A stretch of 64,000 nt of DNA from JAUWKC01 sp035527845 (GCA_035527845.1 DATKZT010000044.1:1-64000), one strand, 5' to 3'; shown: positions 54,007-62,942, counted from the stretch's first letter. A program made the numbers and translations. Notes: generated by a model not told the origin, from the sequence alone.

Positions 54007-54522
54007 TCATTTCTCTTCGACAACCACTGGTTCGAGTATGTTTCGCAGTTTTGTTCTCGCTCTGTGCAGCAGCATTCCCGCAGCATTCGTTTTGACTCCT
54101 AGCTCTTTGGCAATCTGCCGATAGCTCATATCGCTGAAATGCCTCAGACAGAAGGCCTCTGCCTCCTGGGGCGGCAATTCGGCCAGGGCTTCTGTCAACT
54201 TTGCAGCCAGTTCCCGGTCCTCGGCCTGCCGGGGCGGACCCGGATTCGGATTGGCCACCACAGCCAAGTGGGCCGGCTCGCCGTTACGCTGTAATTGTCG
54301 AGTCCGCTGTCGCAGCCGATTTATCGCCCGCGAGGTGGCCACGCGTGCGAGAAGGGCCGAAAAGTTTCGCACCCGCTGGCGCCGCGAAACCTCGAATACA
54401 CAAAGAAAGGTCTCCTGGAAACAGTCAGCGGCGTCGGCGTCGTTGCCCAACAATCTGTACACCGTCTGCCATACCCCCGGACCGTACTTGCTTAGAATTA
54501 GTGGCCAATCAATCGCCTGCAA
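54007..54522 (-). CDS. ECF-type RNA polymerase sigma factor
   Basis: About 171 residues. Region 2 is DAADCFQETFLCVFEVS with the ATSRAINRLRQRTR helix, and region 4 HTH is SYRQIAKELGVKTNAAGM. The start is set at TTG 54522 because GAGGAG lies 6 bases upstream; the longer frame begins at another TTG (54564) without such a site. It is the first gene of a three-gene operon with 53260-53997 and 52241-53263. It differs clearly from the sigma factors of the LolA-like modules. Confidence 0.9.
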   Translation of the reverse strand: MQAIDWPLILSKYGPGVWQTVYRLLGNDADAADCFQETFLCVFEVSRRQRVRNFSALLARVATSRAINRLRQRTRQLQRNGEPAHLAVVANPNPGPPRQAEDRELAAKLTEALAELPPQEAEAFCLRHFSDMSYRQIAKELGVKTNAAGMLLHRARTKLRNILEPVVVEEK

Positions 54523-54687
54523 GCGAGTCTCCTCTGGAACAACCGCCGGCGGGCAAACGCCCAAAAAGGCTGTTCAACCTTCTCATAATATATAGTCAAC
54601 CCGACCGGCCGTTTTGTTACAAGAAAATGCCCAAAAAAATTACAGCCCCTCTACAATCCCGCCGACTTCGCCTGAAAAACAGCGCAC

Positions 54688-54718
54688 AAAAAAGGCCGGG
54701 ACAAACTAAGCCCGGCCT
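54688..54718 (-). terminator. AGGCCGGG/CCCGGCCT terminator
   Basis: AGGCCGGG (54693-54700) pairs with CCCGGCCT (54711-54718), and a six-T run follows on the minus strand. It ends the module at 54816. Same stem as at 27812 and 32381. Confidence 0.8.
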
Positions 54719-54815
54719 GCTCATGAGGAGGTCTATCCTCACGCGGAGCAATTACTTTATCAAATCCCGCCGGAAATAGTCCAGCGGCCCGGCCCGTTCG
54801 TCTCTTCTGGTGTGC

Positions 54816-56282
54816 CTATTCCGGCGATGATCCGCGTATCTGCTCAACCAGCCGCAGCACGTTTTCATAAGTTACATGCTCTGGAGCTTTCTCATCGTCA
54901 CTGAGTTCTGCCATCGCGCCGCGAACGAACGTGTTGAAATCTTCCGGATTTTCAATTGTCAGGTCGGCTCCGGTGCTCAACCGGAGTCCGCCGCCCACGT
55001 GAGGATTCTCTGTGTTGTCCCTGTATTCAAGAGAATAAGACAGCAGCTGAGTGCATGCGGGGTCGAGTTCTTTAGGCGGCAGGTATAGCCCCCACTCGTA
55101 GAATTTGTCTGCCTTGCTGGTATAGGCCAAATGGCAGCCCCTATAAGTTACGTTTTCATCGTTGCGGTTTGACTTTAGGGCGTACACCTCAAATGGAAGC
55201 TTGGGCAATTCTCCGCCAATCACCAGGTTTTCGAACAGGGAACTCTGAGAGGCATCGGATTCTTTATCCTCGCTGCTCCAACAAGCGATGACCGTGCCGT
55301 CGGCAAGTGTGAAAAGAACGTGCGCTGCAAGGGTTACCGAAGCAACCGCACCCTTTACCCGAGTCAATTCCTGTTTGGTTGCGGTGTCCTTAGTATTCTC
55401 AAGGGCGTATCCGGAAGGCACTTCGGTCAAAAATATTTGGTCGGGTATCTCGATGTCGCGTTCGATATAATCAATTTCGACGCACTTTAACCAATCCTCA
55501 TCTTTCTGTTGCATCCATAATATCACCTTTGCAAATTCACCTGTCGCAGGCGACAGCCAGCTTCTTATTTTTACACCGGGCCTGATACTCTCTTTTACGA
55601 AAGCTTCCCAAATATTATAGGCATGACCGTCGATCTTTTCTTCTCCGACGATTTCAAAATGGTCAAATAATTCCGGGTGGCCGCAGGCAAGTTCCATGAG
55701 TGCGTGAATATTTCGACGATTAAAAAGCTGTCTCTCGTACTTGCTTACCTTGCTGTAGGAAGCACGGTTTTCTGTATGGTTAAGAGTTATTTCATATTCA
55801 CCGCCATCACAAATGTGCTCCGATACAGTGATTTTCATTCCGTCGGAGCTGCTGGAATAGCCTGGTTGAGTCAATCTCCATTGCCCATTCGCCAAATCAA
55901 GCCAGTACTCCGTCTCAACCGAAACCTGCTGGTTATGCGGTTGTGGCGCAGGGAAATATATTCTCCCTTTCATGTGAATAGTATTAGCTGAGTAGAGTAA
56001 TTGTGGCACATCGGACATTGCATAGACTTTGCTCACCATCCCTGTATCTGACCAATATACCAGCACGCCGATAATTACCATTAACACCGCGGCAGCGGCC
56101 AATTTTGTCATTCTGCTTTTCATGATTATTCTCCACATATCCGGCGCGTATTGAGCCGGTTCTGCCTTAATTACTTGTTCCCGAGCCGTTGAGACCTTCT
56201 CAAATACTGCGTCATCCATTTCGGGGTTGGTATGAATCGCCGCGTTCTTGAAGAACTTTTCGAGATCATTCACGGGTTTCAT
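54816..56282 (-). CDS. single-pass membrane protein paired with ECF sigma factor
   Basis: A 488-residue protein: cytoplasmic N-terminus (1-47), conserved MWRIIMKSRMTKLAAAA (about 49-65), membrane helix to about 72, then about 415 exported residues with LolA-like beta elements (TEYWLDLANGQWRLTQPG, FDHFEIVGEEKIDGHAYN). Overlap with the sigma gene is 4 bp. It is one of four close relatives (27864, 30023, 54816, 57016) defined by the pre-membrane motif. Role as anti-sigma factor or receptor is inferred. Confidence 0.62.
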   Translation of the reverse strand: MKPVNDLEKFFKNAAIHTNPEMDDAVFEKVSTAREQVIKAEPAQYAPDMWRIIMKSRMTKLAAAAVLMVIIGVLVYWSDTGMVSKVYAMSDVPQLLYSANTIHMKGRIYFPAPQPHNQQVSVETEYWLDLANGQWRLTQPGYSSSSDGMKITVSEHICDGGEYEITLNHTENRASYSKVSKYERQLFNRRNIHALMELACGHPELFDHFEIVGEEKIDGHAYNIWEAFVKESIRPGVKIRSWLSPATGEFAKVILWMQQKDEDWLKCVEIDYIERDIEIPDQIFLTEVPSGYALENTKDTATKQELTRVKGAVASVTLAAHVLFTLADGTVIACWSSEDKESDASQSSLFENLVIGGELPKLPFEVYALKSNRNDENVTYRGCHLAYTSKADKFYEWGLYLPPKELDPACTQLLSYSLEYRDNTENPHVGGGLRLSTGADLTIENPEDFNTFVRGAMAELSDDEKAPEHVTYENVLRLVEQIRGSSPE

Positions 56283-56824
56283 TCTGTCACCTCGCTATTC
56301 AACAGCGACCGAAGTTTGTTCAATCCATACCGATATCGACCCTGAACCGTGCTGACCGATGCGTTCTGGATTTTCGCTATTTGCCTGAAAGTCATATCGC
56401 CCTGCATATAAAGAGTAATCACTTCACGCTGCTCGTATGGCACCTGGGCCATCGCCCTGCGAAGCAGTTCAAGCTCTTCACTCAATACGGCCCATTGTTC
56501 AGGCCTGTCCGAATCCGCGACTGCGCAGTCAGGGTCATCAATGGCGGCAAGCTCATGCCTTTGCCGGTCCCTCCTGAGGTTGCGGACCCGATTGGCTACG
56601 GAGGTTGCCAGATATCTTTTGAGATTCCCGCGCGGGCCAATTCCCCTTGCCGCCCGGGCGAAGCTCACAAAGACGTCCTGGACGACATCCTCAGCGGTGT
56701 TGACATCATTGACCAGGACAATCGCCAGCTTCAACAGGTCGTTCTTGTACTTTTCATAAATCCGGCGCAGGGCATCCCGGCTGCCGCGCTTGAATTTCCG
56801 AATAAGCAGTTTGTCTTCAGCCAT
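56279..56824 (-). CDS. ECF-type RNA polymerase sigma factor
   Basis: 181 residues, ATG start. Region 2 reads AEDVVQDVFVSFARA and LKRYLATSVANRVRNLRRD. Region 4 HTH is TFRQIAKIQNASVSTVQGRY followed by YGLNKLRSLL. It is closely similar in its C-terminal part to the sigma factor at 58764-59340 (IAKLQNTSTKTTLSRYRYGL), which suggests recent duplication. It is coupled to 54816-56282 by a 4-bp overlap. Confidence 0.92.
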   Translation of the reverse strand: MAEDKLLIRKFKRGSRDALRRIYEKYKNDLLKLAIVLVNDVNTAEDVVQDVFVSFARAARGIGPRGNLKRYLATSVANRVRNLRRDRQRHELAAIDDPDCAVADSDRPEQWAVLSEELELLRRAMAQVPYEQREVITLYMQGDMTFRQIAKIQNASVSTVQGRYRYGLNKLRSLLNSEVTE

Positions 56825-56856
56825 CTAACGCAACCGGTCAGAAAGGATATCCTTCT

Positions 56857-56869
56857 TCACCTATAACAC
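56857..56869 (-). promoter_or_regulatory. motif shared by ECF module promoters (copy 3)
   Basis: Minus-strand GTGTTATAGGTGA, about 40 bp before the sigma start; see 32291-32304. Confidence 0.35.
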
Positions 56870-56946
56870 ACCGAAACAGGTGTTTTTAGTATATGGAAAT
56901 AGAATATTTCCGCCATGTTTGACCCGAGGCGCCTGCTGGAAAGCGC

Positions 56947-56980
56947 AAAAAAGGCCGACCTCAAAGGACCGGCCTTTTTT
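56947..56980 (-). terminator. bidirectional hairpin AAAAAAGGCCG/CGGCCTTTTTT
   Basis: AAAAAAGGCCG at the left pairs with CGGCCTTTTTT at the right around an acctcaaaggac loop. On either strand a T-run follows. It ends the module at 57016. Confidence 0.85.
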
Positions 56981-57015
56981 AACCACTTTTTGACAGCAAA
57001 TGCTGAGCTGCTAAT

Positions 57016-58767
57016 TCATTCGGCCAGAAGCTGAATGTGACAGTTCTCGATTATCTGGGGTTCATCAGGGACGCCGCCTCCGCCGCCGGGCCCTTTAATC
57101 TGTAATTCGGCTGCCTCGTAACCTTTGGCCTTTACCTGCAATTTGAGTTCATCCCAGGAAGCCGGCAAATTGCTCAACTGGTAGTACCCGTCATAATCGG
57201 TGATAGCAAAAGCCTTCCAACTTGTCTTGTTCTCGCCGCCCAGAGCGCGAAGGACCACCCTATTGTTCTCCAAGTGTACTATTTCCATCTCTTCAAGTGT
57301 GACCGTTGCGTCAGGTACCGGAACTCCGTCCGAACCGGTGACTCGTCCTGCCACGATGCTGCCCGGAGCCATTATGAGGACCATGTCCCACACTGTGTTG
57401 GGGTCAGTTCCACCGCCGCCGCTAAGCAACTCGCCGGGATCACCGGGGATACACTGAGCAAAGTCATCCTCATTGTTGATGACCAACTTCACCGTGCCTC
57501 TGACGTCTATACGCAGTGGCTCTTCAACACGAGGGTATTGCAACGCCTCTTTCCTTCTGTCCTGCACCTCTTCTTCCGTAAAGGCCTGACTGCTTGCTAT
57601 CCTTTCGACGCAGTTGATCGCATGATTTGGGTCCCTTATTACCGTCCAGGCCACGCGATAAGGGTCATCGACCTTGAACGCGCGAACAAATATCGGAAAT
57701 TCCGTCCACACTATTGACTTGGCGGAAGTGCCGGGAGGCTTTCTGACGGCAAAATCCCCGTTCGAATCCGTCTTGCATTCGCCCCTGAAGGAAGCATAGA
57801 GCTGAGCGCCAACAACCGCGCGGCCATACTGGTCAATGACGCGACCAAACATGACTTCCGGATGCACCATGCGGGGCAGAACTTCGTAACCTTCCGGTAT
57901 GGCGGTACTGAATACTCCATTAGTTATCGGCTCATAATCAAACGTAATCTCGGTTTGTACGACAAAACTGCGCTCTAACGCCACGCGGTATTCTGCTTCG
58001 GTGATGATGCGATCATTGTGTGCGCTTCTGGCATCGATACTGCGCTTGGCCGCCACTCTCAAAGGCAGGCAACTGCCACGGTCAACCCAGGCCTTGCCAT
58101 CCCCAAGGCCCCCTTCGCTAATCCCATATACCAATACTGTATTATTGCTCTCTTGCGGCAAAAGAGAGATTTCAAAATCGGGATTCGGATTCTTCTTCCA
58201 GAAGATTTCCAGCATATCACAAGTATTGCGTCCGTAGCGAACGGATGAGTCCTTCAGCAGCGCCGTCTTTTGCTTTTCATCAAGTGTTAGTCTGTCTTTC
58301 CCATCATCAACAATTGTTATTAGCCTTCTTTCGCGACCCCCGTCCATTGATGTGTGAACATACGCCTCCTGCTCCTTCCGGAAAAGTGTATCCCCTCTCA
58401 GCCATACTTGTTCTCTTTCAACGACTTCCCCGTCACCTCGGCTGATGGTTTTCGTCCAATGGAAGTTAGTCGCATCATCGACCGCTTTGATGACATCAGC
58501 CCAGGCAGCACGCGTCAAATGGACTGAGCCGCCAAAGTGATTTATGCCTATAAGCACGGCTATAACTATCGCCGCGGCAGCGGCTGATTTTGTAATTCTG
58601 CTTTTCATGATGATTCTCCGTAAATTGGGCTGCATTTCAGCCGATTTCTGCTCTTTGGATTCCTCCAGCGTGTGCAAGAGGTTGCCAAAAATCCTGTCAC
58701 GCGCGTCGGCATCGGCCTTATAGCGCAACTGTTTCACCAACTCTGCTATATTGTCTGCTGGTCTCAT
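57016..58767 (-). CDS. single-pass membrane protein with carboxypeptidase-regulatory-like domains, paired with ECF sigma
   Basis: A 583-residue protein: N-terminus (1-48), conserved LRRIIMKSRITKSAAAA (about 49-65), membrane helix to about 72, then an exported part. The first section is LolA-like. Two CarboxypepD-reg/Ig-like domains follow: FGRVIDQYGRAVVGAQLY near 310 and AGRVTGSDGVPVPDATVTL near 475. Such domains bind carbohydrates or other ligands and also occur in the giant M56 protein. Overlap with the sigma gene is 4 bp. It is otherwise like the proteins at 30023 and 54816. Confidence 0.65.
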   Translation of the reverse strand: MRPADNIAELVKQLRYKADADARDRIFGNLLHTLEESKEQKSAEMQPNLRRIIMKSRITKSAAAAAIVIAVLIGINHFGGSVHLTRAAWADVIKAVDDATNFHWTKTISRGDGEVVEREQVWLRGDTLFRKEQEAYVHTSMDGGRERRLITIVDDGKDRLTLDEKQKTALLKDSSVRYGRNTCDMLEIFWKKNPNPDFEISLLPQESNNTVLVYGISEGGLGDGKAWVDRGSCLPLRVAAKRSIDARSAHNDRIITEAEYRVALERSFVVQTEITFDYEPITNGVFSTAIPEGYEVLPRMVHPEVMFGRVIDQYGRAVVGAQLYASFRGECKTDSNGDFAVRKPPGTSAKSIVWTEFPIFVRAFKVDDPYRVAWTVIRDPNHAINCVERIASSQAFTEEEVQDRRKEALQYPRVEEPLRIDVRGTVKLVINNEDDFAQCIPGDPGELLSGGGGTDPNTVWDMVLIMAPGSIVAGRVTGSDGVPVPDATVTLEEMEIVHLENNRVVLRALGGENKTSWKAFAITDYDGYYQLSNLPASWDELKLQVKAKGYEAAELQIKGPGGGGGVPDEPQIIENCHIQLLAE

Positions 58768-59340
58768 TTTTGCACCTCACCGTCCAGGATTGACCGCAAT
58801 TTATTCAGTCCGTATCGATAGCGACTCAGGGTCGTTTTGGTTGAGGTATTCTGCAATTTCGCTATCGTCTTAAATTTCAGGCCGGCCTGCAAACGAAGCA
58901 CAACCGCCTCTCGCTGCTCGTGTGGAAGCTCAGTCATTGCTCGACTGAGCCGCTGCAACTTTTCGCTGCGTACAGCTAAATGAACGGGCCCATCGACGTC
59001 CACCGTCATTTGTCCGGCTTCATCAAGTGCAGCAGCGTGCTGCCGATGTCTTTTTCGAAGATAATCACGCGCGCGATTGGCGACACAGGTCGCCAGATAG
59101 CTCTTCAGGCTTCCTGTGAGACGAAACTGCTGCACAGACTGAACAAAGGCGAATAAAAGTCTCCTGCACAATGTCTTCGGCAGCGCTGCCGTCGCCCAAG
59201 AGATTTGTTGCCAACGTCAGCAAATCATCTATGTACTTTTCATATATCCGGCGAAATGCCTCTGTGCTGCCGGACCTGAGTCTCCATATAAGTAGCCTGT
59301 CTTCCAGCATCTGCTGCTCGCTTAGCCGATATCGGAACAA
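58764..59340 (-). pseudogene. ECF-type sigma factor split by a frameshift
   Basis: Two frames together make a normal ECF sigma factor. The upstream part (from 59340, or ATG 59310) encodes region 2 up to AEDIVQETFI. From about 59150 the sequence continues one frame over: FVQSVQQFRLTGSLKSYLATCVANRAR, here given in pieces, then region 4 (KFKTIAKLQNTSTKTTL, SRYRYGLNKLRS). Removing one base within the run aaaggcg at 59145-59151 rejoins them as ...TFI-R/A-FVQS, matching the spacing of the intact homologue at 56279. It may be a sequencing error, a real loss, or a programmed event. The partner at 57016 is intact. Confidence 0.8.
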
Positions 59341-59347
59341 TCGATTG

Positions 59348-59361
59348 TCACTAATATAACG
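59348..59361 (-). promoter_or_regulatory. motif shared by ECF module promoters (copy 4)
   Basis: Minus-strand CGTTATATTAGTGA, almost identical to the motif at 32291-32304. It lies about 40 bp before ATG 59310, which supports that start over 59340. Confidence 0.4.
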
Positions 59362-59510
59362 CCGGCCGGATAGGTTTTACTCTAAGGGAAAATGGCTTTT
59401 TCCGCAAAATCCGGTTCTGCAAGAAAACCCGCCAGATTGGTAAAGGCGGACAGAAAGGGCGGGCCGAACGAGAGGTGTAATGTACCAGCCTATCCTGGGC
59501 AGCAATTGGA

Positions 59511-61781
59511 CTATTTGGAGGGCAGCAGGATTGTAACAGTTGTTCCCTGGCCTGGTTCGCTGGTAATGCCAAGGAAGCCGCCGTTTAACTCTACAAGGCG
59601 CTGCGCGTGCGCCAGGCCCATTCCCCGCCGCCGGCCGGCGGGCGGGCCCGAGAAGAAGGGCTGCGTCGCTTTGCTTAACGTCTCTGCGTCCATGCCTCGT
59701 CCGAGGTCCTTGACCTGCAATCTCACAAATTCCCCGGATTGGTCCGCATCGGCCGTAATCTTTACCGGGCCCATCGTGTCGGTGTAGGATTCGACGGAGT
59801 TGCAGATAATGTTCGCAAGGGCCGATACAATCTGCGCCGAATCTACAAAAACGGTTCCCAACGCCTGGGGCACTTCGGTCTGCACATTGATATGCTCTGC
59901 GTTCGTCTTCTGGCTGCTAAGCTGCAGGGCTTCGTCGATCAGCTCTCTGACGTTGGTCGGGGCCCGCCTTGGCTGCTGCGGCCGAGCAAAGGCCATCAGG
60001 TCCTCTATTATTGTGGAGATTCCGCGTGCGTTCTGCTCAATCTGTCTTAGAATTCTCTGTTTTTCGGGGTCGGTTTCGGCGCCAGCCAGCAGTTGCGCCC
60101 GGCCGGATATGACCGAGAGAGGATTATTCAATTCGTGTGCTGCTCCGCCGGCCATTTCCGCCAGGGCCGCAAACGTGCTTTTCTGAGAAACCTGGGGCGT
60201 TACTTGCTCTTCGGGCGGCGTTATAGGCCTGTGCTGCCGGACATCTTTGGGCCTGGCGATAAGCCGAGCGAAATGCTCAGCAAAGCGCTGCTGGTCTGCG
60301 TAACTGCCGGCTAAATCCAGAACAGAACCGGCAATTGAAGCAGCGGAACGAAAACTCTCCTGAAACAGTTCCGCGTCTGCCGGATAACGCAGCTCGAACA
60401 CGAGTGCTCCTGTTGTTTTGCCGGCCGAAACCAGCGGCACCATCTTAGTCTGCTCCAGGTCGAACTCGGCATCCAGCTGCTCGAACAGCCAGCCAACGTG
60501 TCCGTAAGCGTCGACAATCTTGAACTGACCTGTCAGCGCTTCAGGTATCACCGGAGCATTTGCCGGGACATCCAGGTAAAGCAATCTTGTTCTACCCAGG
60601 GTTTCAGCAAGTACCGCCTGCAAAACTTGTGACTCGCCCGACGGAATCAGGTAGAGGCAGACCATACCCGTCTGAAAGAACCTTTGCCAGCGGACGGCAA
60701 AGCTCTCTGCAATGTCGATGGGCTCCGTATCCCCGTCCACGCTCAACAAAAACTCGGTTATAAACGCATGATGACTTGAAGCGGTATGCAGCCCCCGATT
60801 TTCCTCGGACAGCCTGTTATTTTCATGCGCCAGTTGCGCAGCGGCTGATTGAATGGTCTGGTGATAGCCGGCCTCGCCGTTTGCCTCATTCAAGCCCAGG
60901 GGTTCGCATTTCTGTTCCACTATTGCGGGGAGGTCTCGACCGATTTGCTCTAATTGCCCTGCTTGCAAGCCGAGCGACCAGGCGATTGCTTCAACTGACT
61001 CGGGCCGGTCATAGCTGCCGGACTCACCTGTGCCGCATTGCCGGGCTATGGCATCGGCCAACTGCACGACCTGGACAATTCTTGCTTCGGGCATGTTCTC
61101 TGCTATTGCCGCGGTCTGGTTGTGATGAAGCCATATCGCCAGGGTGATTTGATTCGGCAGGCGCCACCTTTGGGCGAGCCGCTTGCCGAGCATGGTGTGG
61201 TCAACGCCGAGGTGCTCTTGTTCAATCTCGCACGTCGAGCAGTTTCGCGCTTTTGCTTCCTGAGCGATGCGCTCGAAGCTCTTGGGCATTACGTCGTAAA
61301 GTGCGAGCTTGCCGATATCGTGCAGCAGGCCGGCCGTATAGGCCAGCTCGGCATCCATCTTCGGTGAAATAACCTCGGCGATGCGCTTGGCGCAAGAGGC
61401 GACCGCAAGATTGTGAACGGCAAGCTGTGTTCGTCGCCGCATTCTCTGGTCGGAAACGCCGTCGTGATTGAAAGGGCGAAAGACCTTCACTGCAAATAAG
61501 GTCTCCCGCAGCATGGACCAGGAAATCTTTTCGAGCGCCCCGCGAACGGAAGGGCTTCCACCGGTAAAGCTCAACCCCTGCTCGCGCATAAGGCACAGGA
61601 TTCGCGCAGTCAGCGCCGCGTCTGATTCCACAATGCCTGCAAGCACTCCCAGAGGCGGTCGGGCCTGCAGCAGTATTGGCACGAGCTGCGATGCCACACC
61701 GGGCAGAGTTGAGAGGGAATCGAGCGGACGGACAATAAGTTCTATCCGATTCAAAGCTCCCGTATCCGTGACTTTGACCAT
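59511..61781 (-). CDS. HDOD-domain sensor histidine kinase
   Basis: A 756-residue cytoplasmic-type protein. The N-terminal HDOD domain (about 15-215) shows AGLLHDIGKLALYDV, and a later segment is WLHHNQ. The middle (about 330-500) is GAF-like. The kinase core has the HisKA phospho-histidine in GGAAHELNNPLSVISG near 543, and the HATPase segment with N-box (ANIICNSVESY), G1 (DLGRGMD) and G2 (RRRGMGLAHAQ) at 655-725. The order HDOD-GAF-HK is a known but uncommon layout. It follows an HTH-receiver gene by 80 bp on the same strand, so they probably form a two-component pair. Confidence 0.85.
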   Translation of the reverse strand: MVKVTDTGALNRIELIVRPLDSLSTLPGVASQLVPILLQARPPLGVLAGIVESDAALTARILCLMREQGLSFTGGSPSVRGALEKISWSMLRETLFAVKVFRPFNHDGVSDQRMRRRTQLAVHNLAVASCAKRIAEVISPKMDAELAYTAGLLHDIGKLALYDVMPKSFERIAQEAKARNCSTCEIEQEHLGVDHTMLGKRLAQRWRLPNQITLAIWLHHNQTAAIAENMPEARIVQVVQLADAIARQCGTGESGSYDRPESVEAIAWSLGLQAGQLEQIGRDLPAIVEQKCEPLGLNEANGEAGYHQTIQSAAAQLAHENNRLSEENRGLHTASSHHAFITEFLLSVDGDTEPIDIAESFAVRWQRFFQTGMVCLYLIPSGESQVLQAVLAETLGRTRLLYLDVPANAPVIPEALTGQFKIVDAYGHVGWLFEQLDAEFDLEQTKMVPLVSAGKTTGALVFELRYPADAELFQESFRSAASIAGSVLDLAGSYADQQRFAEHFARLIARPKDVRQHRPITPPEEQVTPQVSQKSTFAALAEMAGGAAHELNNPLSVISGRAQLLAGAETDPEKQRILRQIEQNARGISTIIEDLMAFARPQQPRRAPTNVRELIDEALQLSSQKTNAEHINVQTEVPQALGTVFVDSAQIVSALANIICNSVESYTDTMGPVKITADADQSGEFVRLQVKDLGRGMDAETLSKATQPFFSGPPAGRRRGMGLAHAQRLVELNGGFLGITSEPGQGTTVTILLPSK

Positions 61782-61861
61782 CGCTTTTCTACAACCTCTT
61801 ATCCAGTCGGTTATTCATGGCCCGTTGCTTGTCTGGTTCAGGCGGGCTGCGGTTGACACGC

Positions 61862-62428
61862 TTATTGCATCTGCAAAACAGCCGCGATCTTGTCGGTAAA
61901 CTCATCGATATTGAATGGTTTCCTTATGAAATCTTCGGCGCCGGACTTCAAGAGCTGGCTGATCTCATCCTGTTTTATGACGCCGCTCACGATTATTATC
62001 TTAACGCTTCCGAATTCCGGGTTTCTTCTTATTGTCTGGCACACTATGTTGCCGTTGACGTCGGGCAGCATGTAATCAAGCAATATCAGATCGGGTCTGA
62101 ACTGCTCGGTGAGTATGCCCGCGTCATAGCCGCTTGAAGCGGTCTTGATGTCGAACCTGCCGTCGCGCAGCAGCACATCTGTGATAAGCTCGATGATCTC
62201 AGCGTCATCATCCACGACAAGAATCCTCTTTTTGCCGGTCTCGAGATTCTCCAGAGGTATGTTGTTCTCCCTCATGAACTTGATAAGGCTCTGCCGGGGA
62301 ATTCTTCGGAATTTAGAGCCTGGAATGCGAAATCCCTCCAGCCGACCCGCATCAAAACAACGGATGATAGTCTGCTGACTTACTTTGCAAATCTCGGCGG
62401 CTTCACCGGTTGTTAATAGGTCCTTCAT
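61862..62428 (-). CDS. HTH (MerR/excisionase-like) fused to response-regulator receiver
   Basis: 188 residues. The N-terminal HTH (1-52, LLTTGEAAEICKVSQQTIIR) is of the excisionase/MerR-like DNA-binding type. A receiver domain follows (67-188) with acidic pocket VDDDAE near 72-76, phospho-acceptor D118 (LILLDYMLPD) and conserved K170 (IRKPFN). The order HTH-receiver is the reverse of most response regulators, where DNA-binding is C-terminal. The ATG 62428 lies after AAAGGATTGGATAAA; a longer frame to 62467 is unlikely. It is upstream of the HDOD kinase and likely its partner. Confidence 0.85.
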   Translation of the reverse strand: MKDLLTTGEAAEICKVSQQTIIRCFDAGRLEGFRIPGSKFRRIPRQSLIKFMRENNIPLENLETGKKRILVVDDDAEIIELITDVLLRDGRFDIKTASSGYDAGILTEQFRPDLILLDYMLPDVNGNIVCQTIRRNPEFGSVKIIIVSGVIKQDEISQLLKSGAEDFIRKPFNIDEFTDKIAAVLQMQ

Positions 62429-62942
62429 TTTATCCAATCCTTTTCTTTGACCAAGTCCTTTTGGCAAGGAGTCTTCCCAGATTGCCTTTCTATCCTAATT
62501 TAACTATCGGACTTTGGAGTTGTCAAGAATTAAAAAAAGTTCGGAAACATCCAGAGTTACTTTGAAACAGTTGATATTATAAGCCATTTGGGCATTTGGG
62601 TGCGGTGCTGTTGCCCTTGAAATTCAGGTTGAAGGTGAGATTTTCTGAAAGAATCGATGTTTGACGGGCTGCAGGACGCCGCGGCGATGGGGTTTTCCCT
62701 ACGGCCCGGTCAATTCATAAGTCCGATAATGGAGGCAGCCACATTCGCAGAGCTTTGACCGCGCTGGAATTACTGCGTGAGGTAGGAGCACCACAACTAC
62801 ACCAAAACTGATAAACGAGTAGTTATGGGTCGGCTCCACCTTGGCCTTTTTGATGTTTTCTTGCCCTAAAGCCCGCCTCTTGTTAAGCCGAACCTAAGAA
62901 CCAGGAAAACAGAACAAACTTCGCCGAACTATTACACAGCAG
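62429..62942. other. intergenic region
   Basis: About 510 bp between divergent genes. It holds the minus-strand promoter at 62497-62526; the rest has no clear gene, repeat or hairpin that I can support. Confidence 0.5.
62497..62526 (-). promoter_or_regulatory. promoter of the HTH-receiver gene
   Basis: On the minus strand TTGACA (62521-62526), 18-bp spacer, TAAATT (62497-62502), about 70 bp before the start codon. Confidence 0.6.
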
